Origin: Pseudofabraea citricarpa
Lineage: Eukaryota > Ascomycota > Leotiomycetes > Helotiales > Dermateaceae
Direction: 5' to 3'
Length of the DNA stretch: 64,000 nt
Assembly: GCA_029641185.1 (NCBI GenBank)
Contig: JAPWGK010000003.1
Location: 2,108,001 to 2,172,000 of the forward strand
Positions 58,526 to 64,000 of the stretch are shown piece after piece. The notes under the pieces were generated by a model, which had not been told where the DNA came from, ran no database searches, and saw only the letters and a program-made list of their open reading frames with translations. The position numbers and the translations under genes are program-made. Each line of letters starts with the position of its first letter. The first letter of the stretch is position 1.

Positions 58526-59544
58526 CAATCCCCGAGGTTATCAGATTCTGATAGCTTTCTTCTCTTTTTGTTTTTTTTGGCAGTTGATTTTCTGTAGTTG
58601 GGGAATTGTTTTTTTTTGCAAAAATCAAGTTCAGTCTTTTTGATGCAAGCGAGGATTTCCCAATAGAGTGGAGAAGGAGATATCACTAAAATCTTGACGC
58701 TTCCTACCTTAGCGGAGCATCTGGGCCTCAGATTACCGTTGTAACACCGTGTAGGAATTTTTAACTGTTTAGCGGGCGTTTAGCGAAATCTCGCCTATAA
58801 GGCTAAGCGGGGTACCAAGGAAGTATAATATTAAATAAGAGCTTGGCATTCTGTAAACTGCCTATATAGCGTAATCGTAAAATCGCCAACTTTGTAATAA
58901 ATAATCGTAAAAATAATATTTTCCTCTTAATTTCGATTCTTCCTTTAACTTCTAAGTAATTTCTTAGGAGAAAAATAGAATAGAAGTTAAGATTCTTTTT
59001 AAGTCTTCCTTTTATTACGTTCGCGTAAGCTCGGTTCGGATATTCCTTATTTTTTTAATTCGTTCGCTACTTATTATTCGCTTCGGGTATTCTCGCTAAA
59101 CGCTTCCTACACGGTTAAAAAATCCTACACGTAGTGGAAACGGTATAGACTCGCTATACGGTTAAAATTCGCTAACTATTTATTAGCGATTTAATATATC
59201 CTGGTAGGTCTGCTAAGGTACCTAACCTTATATCTGTCTCACGTGCATGAACAGTGCCCAGGCCCCAGCCAATGGAAGCTTCGGCTCTGGTCTGCTCACC
59301 TATCTTTCTACACAGCATTGCACAATGATAATAGACAACCTTCCACAAGCAACGTCAACTCTCTTCGTACTGAGCATTACAATACTGCGGAAAAGAGGAG
59401 CTAGGGGTGACCTGGTTTTTTTCTTTTGAATCTAGCTATAGGCCCGCGATGGAGCCATAACGAGCTTGCCTCTTTTTACTTCGTTTCACGTTTCCCATTT
59501 GCTCGAACGTCTTCCAAAACTCGTACATTGCTTACCTACGCTAT
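58526..59544. other. TA-rich intergenic with MITE-like element
   Basis: Most of this interval is AT-rich and holds the inverted-repeat element listed separately. The 59247-59731 frames overlap the 3' end of the dehydrogenase or lack domains. Confidence 0.5.
58745..59134. mobile_element. MITE-like element with imperfect terminal inverted repeats
   Basis: The left end CGTGTAGGAATTTTTAACTG (from 58748), followed by GCGTTTAGCGA, is mirrored at the right. There, read on the opposite strand, it gives CGTGTAGGATTTTTTAACCG, then GTGTAGGAAGCGTTTAGCGA (to 59131). Together this is an imperfect terminal repeat of about 45 bases around a TA-rich, non-coding core of about 300 bases. A target-site duplication is not clear; TA occurs near both ends. 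Scarcity of CpG and many stops suggest an old, mutated copy. Confidence 0.6.
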
Positions 59545-60567
59545 TCACAAAGAAATAACCAATTTCTTCGCACTCACACCATGGGCAAGCAAGTCGCAGC
59601 CCTTTTGCACATCCTCCAAGCCATACCCAACGACCTCAGCCGGGGGCATATACCGAAAAGCCCCAGCCGCAAGTGCGGGTTCGAGAAACACACGCCATAT
59701 TTGGTGGCCAACAGAAGTATTGAAATCGTGACAGGCAAAGTTCGTCTTGATGGTGACATCATGCTTGGTATGATTCTCAGCACAAGGCATGATGGCAGCG
59801 ACGAGTTTCTTCGCTCCAGATTCGTGTAGAATGTCGCAGATGGCGTGAAGCGTTTCTTCCTTGGAGATAGCATCGTAAGCACCGACGCAGTCCTTCCCCT
59901 TGAGCGCGGCTGTCATTTCCACGATTACGTTTGGGTCGCTTTGGTCGAAAGCTTGCGTTGCACCTAGAGATCTCACGAAGTCGTGGTTCTTCTTACTCGC
60001 CACACCGAAGACTTCATATCCCGCTGCTGTTGCGAGCTGCACGCCACAAGAACCTATACTGCTGCTCGCACCCCAGATGAGGAGTGTCTTGCCCTTCCCG
60101 CCCTGGCTTGGCGGCATCTCCAGAGCGAGGGTGCTCTTGTGAAAGAGACACGAAGCAGCTGCGTTGATACCCAGAGGCAGCACCGCAGCGTCGGTGAAAG
60201 CTGCATTCTCTGGAATTTTAGCGATGAGAGGCATTCTCAGCACCACGTACTGCTGGAACCCAGAGTACTTGTAGATGCCACCGGGTAGAGGTTGCGCTGG
60301 GCCGATGACGCGGTCGCCAGGCTTAAAATCTGTGATAGCTGAGCCGACTTCTTCAACAATCCCTGCGGCGTCGCAGCCTAGAATCGCAGGATACGAATCC
60401 ACGATGATGCCGAGTTTTTGGATTGCCACATCGGCAGGATTTATGGCCACGGCTATGGTTTTGATAACGAGCTCAGTGGCTTCGGGTTTGTTGTATGGTG
60501 AGTCTTGGACTATTTGGGCATTGCCTTTCTTCTCTACAAGCCAGGCTGCACGGTTTTGAGGAGACAT
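59545..60567 (-). CDS. Medium-chain (zinc-type) dehydrogenase/reductase
   Basis: A single exon of 340 residues of the MDR superfamily. The N-terminal GroES-like fold shows AINPADVAIQKLG, LGCDAAGIVEEVGS and FKPGDRVIG. The Rossmann domain has LLIWGASSSIGSCGVQLA, an AxxGxxG nucleotide-binding motif near residue 170. The four structural-zinc cysteines of classical alcohol dehydrogenases are absent, so it belongs with quinone-oxidoreductase or trans-enoyl-reductase-like members that work without zinc. It probably reduces a conjugated double bond or quinone with NADPH. No polyketide synthase is nearby to suggest a partner. The last residues (KKLVISL) fit the family. Confidence 0.92.
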   Translation of the reverse strand: MSPQNRAAWLVEKKGNAQIVQDSPYNKPEATELVIKTIAVAINPADVAIQKLGIIVDSYPAILGCDAAGIVEEVGSAITDFKPGDRVIGPAQPLPGGIYKYSGFQQYVVLRMPLIAKIPENAAFTDAAVLPLGINAAASCLFHKSTLALEMPPSQGGKGKTLLIWGASSSIGSCGVQLATAAGYEVFGVASKKNHDFVRSLGATQAFDQSDPNVIVEMTAALKGKDCVGAYDAISKEETLHAICDILHESGAKKLVAAIMPCAENHTKHDVTIKTNFACHDFNTSVGHQIWRVFLEPALAAGAFRYMPPAEVVGYGLEDVQKGCDLLAHGVSAKKLVISL

Positions 60568-62856
60568 ATTTACAACTTTGTTGGTCTCTTTGGTGATGCC
60601 AAGTCACTCTCGAAAAGCTTTGTTTCGATATATTGAGTATACTGAGCTCGGTCTTACGTCTCACTTATCTCCGGGCGACGTGAACAGAGACTCGGTCTTA
60701 CGACTTGGTTATTTCCACACTCTCTTAGATTTCTGTATCTTTTATTTTTATTTTACTGGAGGTTGGAAGAGCTAAGAAATATCGGATATGAATTGGTTGT
60801 TCAGATAACTCTGCTTGTCTTGCCTGTAGGAGATTCATTGCTCTCTTGAGATAGAACGTCGCTGTAAACTAAGCCCTAGCATAACCCCATGGCCCTCGAT
60901 ATGAGGTTTACGCCCCGCCTTTCTGTGCCGTATTGCACCTAATGGCACTGTGAATGTCAAGTAAGATAATTATAAGGAGCACTAAATGCTACGTACATGT
61001 CTGGATGGTCTACGCAGCCAGCCTCTCGAAGCCACATAGGATTGTCGACTGCTTAGAATTGCAAAGGAGTCTCTCTTAAAATTATTTGAGTCTCCAGAGG
61101 ACTAGAATGGGTGTTCAACAATTGACGTTCAAGTAGAATCTAGCAAATTGAGAAGCGAGCATCTCAAACTGGTCGCTCTCGGCTGTTAACTGTCCTGTCC
61201 AGCCTAGCATATATACCTCCGTCGCCTTTTTATACTGACCTTTCCCCCCCTCTTTCACTCATCTATACGTCTATAGAAAGCCGAGGCTGTATGTGGTACA
61301 TGATTAGTTGTCTATTTCGAAAGCAGAAGAATACTGATGTTGAATTTCTTGTCTCTTTGACATATTTACATCGCATTCCTACCTACCCAGCAAACGAGAA
61401 AAGCACAAGAACACGATACAGTTTCCTACCAGAATCCATATATCCATACTTTCCTTATCTCTCCCCTTCCACCTCCCACCTTGAAACCACACCGGGAGTC
61501 CTCACTGCCCATCCATCCGACCATACGCGAAATCAACCCAGCCAGCCAGCCAAATGCCTTACAGATTCCAACCACCTACCGTTCATTCCAACATGGCCAT
61601 CTCGCAAGATCTATCCCCAGAATCCATCTACGCTACACGTCACAGCCGACAGATCTCTATCGTATGAACTGGAGAAAGGAAGAGGGAAAGGGGAACAGGA
61701 TAGCAAGCTCCTCGAATGAAATGAACGCCGAGTTCATGCGAAGCGAGGATGCTTTTATTTAGTGCAAATCAGTCTCAAGCCGAACATCAGTCCAGCAAAC
61801 TGCCGACTGCTCGTTCATCATCACCATTAAAGATGGCATAACACGTTCAAACGAGCAAGGGACAGAAAAGAGAAACGAGGAGGTGGAATTGAGGGGGCCC
61901 CCGATGTTGTTCTTTTCCCTTCTTTCTTGCGATGCGAGGATGGAAAAGAAACGAACGACTTATCTCCCCTGCCCGTCTTCTTCTTCTCCTCCATCCGCCC
62001 CCCTCCCTTCCCGGCATACTGGGTTGGCGAGAGGGAGGGACGGAGAGACTGTTTTGAAAACAAATCTGGGTCCTTGTATTTCCTGAAAACCTTACTCCGT
62101 ATGGACCATAGACCATGGACTTTTGTTTCGGTCTTTTCTAAGATCCCGCCGCGCCGTACGATACTTGAAAAGAACAGAGCAAAACAAAACAAAACAAAGC
62201 ACAAGACAAAATCCTCGTAGAGAGGTATCCACACCTGCATACCCAGCGATACAGATACAGAGACCAAGAGCAAGAGCAAGTTTGAGCGTCACGAAACTTC
62301 CGTCTCCACAAATGACTTGTTTGCATATCGAACTATGATCTGGTCTGGTCTGGTCATGTCATGTGCCGAGATTTCCAGAACCTCGAACGAAGGCACGTGT
62401 GCCGCACTGCTGTACGGACATTTCCCTCGCCCAAAACTTTTCATCTCATCTTTCCCTCATGCAAGATAAAAAGTTTCCGAAACCAAGCAACAAACAAAGC
62501 GGGAGAGGGGGGGAAAATAAGCTCGCAAGATGCACCAAACTGGAAAGAGGGTATTGGGTGAGAAGATGCGATGAAAAGAGAGAGCCCGGCGGTGGTTCGT
62601 TGCGCATGGACCGGAGAGGGAGAAACATCAAACAAGAGATCTGAAGAGAAGAGCCGCCACACGCTCCCACTCCCACTTCTACGGTAACTCGCGCTCGGCC
62701 GGCGGAAAATGATAAGGGAAACGCCCATCGATCCCTCGATCCATTTATTCGTCGAGCGACGGGCGGGTGGAAATTAAAGGATAAACAAATCACACACAGC
62801 ACGATCCTCACTTTCCCCTCGCGTGAAACAAAGAAGGAGAGCAAGACGCACACGAG
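60568..62856. other. Intergenic, 2.3 kb
   Basis: No gene is supported. The left edge is the promoter of the minus-strand dehydrogenase and the right edge that of the dihydroorotate dehydrogenase. A 142-residue frame at 61291-61719 and frames on both strands at 61827-62644 are low-complexity and lack domains. AACAAAACA-like A-rich tracts occur near 62172-62206. Confidence 0.5.
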
Positions 62857-64000
62857 ATGGAGTCGAAACAAGCTCTTGCTCAAGTCGCCACAGACCAGCC
62901 AGATGTCGCAAGGTCCAGCCAAGCAAAGCCGTTCGGCATCTCGCCACCGCTGCTGAATTCCGCCAACCCATGGGCCACGACGAAAGAAGACCTGCTTGCT
63001 CTGTACTCGTGCCCATACACAGGAGCCGTGACGGTGCGGACGAGTCTGTTGAAGGGCTTCCCCCACGACCCGTCCATCCACCAGTACACGTTCTTTTCGG
63101 CGGGCGTGGGCTATGCGATAGCAGAAGTCGGTGCTGATGGACGGAGCATTGGAGTTGCTGAGGGGGAGACGAGCAGTCTGAACACGTTAGGGTACAGCCC
63201 CATCGCCTTCGACGAGTACCTGAGTATCGTGAGGGAGATCGTGGACGCAGATGCAGCGCCCAGAGAGCCTGCCAAACCCTTCATCGTGTCCGTCACGGGC
63301 ACGGCGGACGAGGTGGGCGAGTGCTATAGGCGCATGGCGGAAGCCAGCGTCGCGAAGCCCAAGTTGAGCCTCATGATGGAAGTCAACCTGTCGTGCCCGA
63401 ACATCCCAGATAAAGCCCCGCCGGCGTACGATGGCACCGCCCTGAGCGAGTATATCCAGGCCATTGCAAAAGCGAAAGCCAAAGCGACGGCTGCATTGGG
63501 AGAGCGAGCTTCGCTGCATGTGGGAATCAAGACGCCGCCGTATACTTATCAGGGCCAGTATGAGACTCTGATACAAGCATTAGAAGGAGCGGCTGTCAGT
63601 TTTGGTCCTGTTAGTCAGGAATCGGAATCCGAGTCTGAACGGGCACAGGCACAGGCACAGGCGCAGGCACAGATCCAGGAACCGCACCCAATTTCCTTCA
63701 TCACCGCCACCAATACACTCGGATCCTGTCTCGTCATGAATGCGGCTTGTGTACCGGCACTAGCATCATCCTCATCTTCGACCTCTCCATCCTCTGGCAG
63801 CAATAATAATGCAAGAGCGAGAGGAAGTGGGATTGGAGGGCTGGCCGGTGATGCAATCCACGCGCTGTCGCTGGGCAACGTCAGCACGATCCGGGCCATG
63901 CTCGACTCGTCGAAACAGGCGCGCCTCAATAGGATCGCCGTTATAGGCGTTGGCGGTGTCACGTCGCCCGCGGCCTTTCAGAGGATGACGAGCGCTGGTG
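62857..64000 (+). CDS. Dihydroorotate dehydrogenase, class 1A (3' end outside window)
   Basis: The frame opens at ATG 62857 and runs without a stop to the window end (381 residues so far). It shows the class 1A dihydroorotate dehydrogenase pattern: PPLLNSANPWATTKEDL and MEVNLSCPNIPDK with the active-site-loop Cys. Further marks are LHVGIKTPPYTY, ISFITATNTLGSCLV, GIGGLAGDAIHALSLGNVST and IAVIGVGGVTSPAAF. The enzyme oxidises dihydroorotate to orotate in pyrimidine synthesis, with FMN and fumarate in the cytosol. In ascomycetes this often exists next to a separate mitochondrial class 2 enzyme. Two low-complexity insertions occur: a Ser/Glu then Ala/Gln run (about residues 253-272) and a Ser/Asn-rich run (about 302-318). 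Many antisense frames over this gene are shadows. Confidence 0.88.
   Translation, partial: MESKQALAQVATDQPDVARSSQAKPFGISPPLLNSANPWATTKEDLLALYSCPYTGAVTVRTSLLKGFPHDPSIHQYTFFSAGVGYAIAEVGADGRSIGVAEGETSSLNTLGYSPIAFDEYLSIVREIVDADAAPREPAKPFIVSVTGTADEVGECYRRMAEASVAKPKLSLMMEVNLSCPNIPDKAPPAYDGTALSEYIQAIAKAKAKATAALGERASLHVGIKTPPYTYQGQYETLIQALEGAAVSFGPVSQESESESERAQAQAQAQAQIQEPHPISFITATNTLGSCLVMNAACVPALASSSSSTSPSSGSNNNARARGSGIGGLAGDAIHALSLGNVSTIRAMLDSSKQARLNRIAVIGVGGVTSPAAFQRMTSAG

Noticed and set aside
61291..61719. 142-residue plus-strand frame
   Set aside because: Composition is Ser/Thr/Pro-rich without a domain, typical of pyrimidine-rich promoter sequence read as protein.
62446..63081. 211-residue minus-strand frame at the dihydroorotate dehydrogenase start
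   Set aside because: It is antisense to a clearly conserved enzyme and has no domain.

Overview
The window is nuclear DNA from a filamentous ascomycete (Pezizomycotina). Genes carry several short introns of about 40-60 bases with GT..AG ends and CTGAC/CTAAC-like branch points. Three tRNA genes carry introns, and the protein set (fungal Mediator subunits, Irc22, NADP-glutamate dehydrogenase, PigL_N/DUF7580-type accessory proteins) is typical of the group. A leotiomycete is my guess from protein feel; no marker settles the class. I rebuilt exon structures by hand from splice sites and reading-frame continuity.

Layout. 1-4.2 kb: no convincing gene. 4.2-11 kb: aldo/keto reductase, NADP-specific glutamate dehydrogenase and an amidase, all on +. 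11.4-15.6 kb (-): a very long GMC oxidoreductase fused to an alpha/beta hydrolase. 17.4-24.7 kb: a small secreted protein (-), a CPA2 cation/H+ antiporter (+), then a divergent pair made of an NCS2 purine-type permease (-) and an amidohydrolase/deaminase (+) sharing a promoter with four GATA-factor-type sites. 25.6-36.3 kb: a TA-rich accessory stretch with an ankyrin/PigL_N-like protein, a second amidase that has lost a catalytic serine, a pogo/Fot1-like transposase relic, a DUF7580-type protein and an AcuF-like degenerate C2H2 protein. 37.3-49.7 kb is a housekeeping block: 2OG-Fe(II) oxygenase, Irc22, MED19, NOP4, MED5 and a conserved nuclear-type fungal protein. 49.7-59.5 kb is gene-poor: three intron-containing tRNAs (Leu, Ala, Lys), two proteins I do not recognise, microsatellites and a MITE-like inverted-repeat element. 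59.5-64 kb: a medium-chain dehydrogenase (-) and a class 1A dihydroorotate dehydrogenase (+) cut by the window end.

Functional links. Several genes release or assimilate nitrogen from organic compounds (glutamate dehydrogenase, two amidases, permease plus amidohydrolase). Only the permease/amidohydrolase pair looks like a true functional unit. MED19 and MED5 belong to one complex and flank the ribosome-biogenesis gene NOP4. Hits worth following are the altered NCS2 signature, the cysteine nucleophile elbow of the fused hydrolase, the amidase that lost its cis-serine, and the two mobile-element relics.
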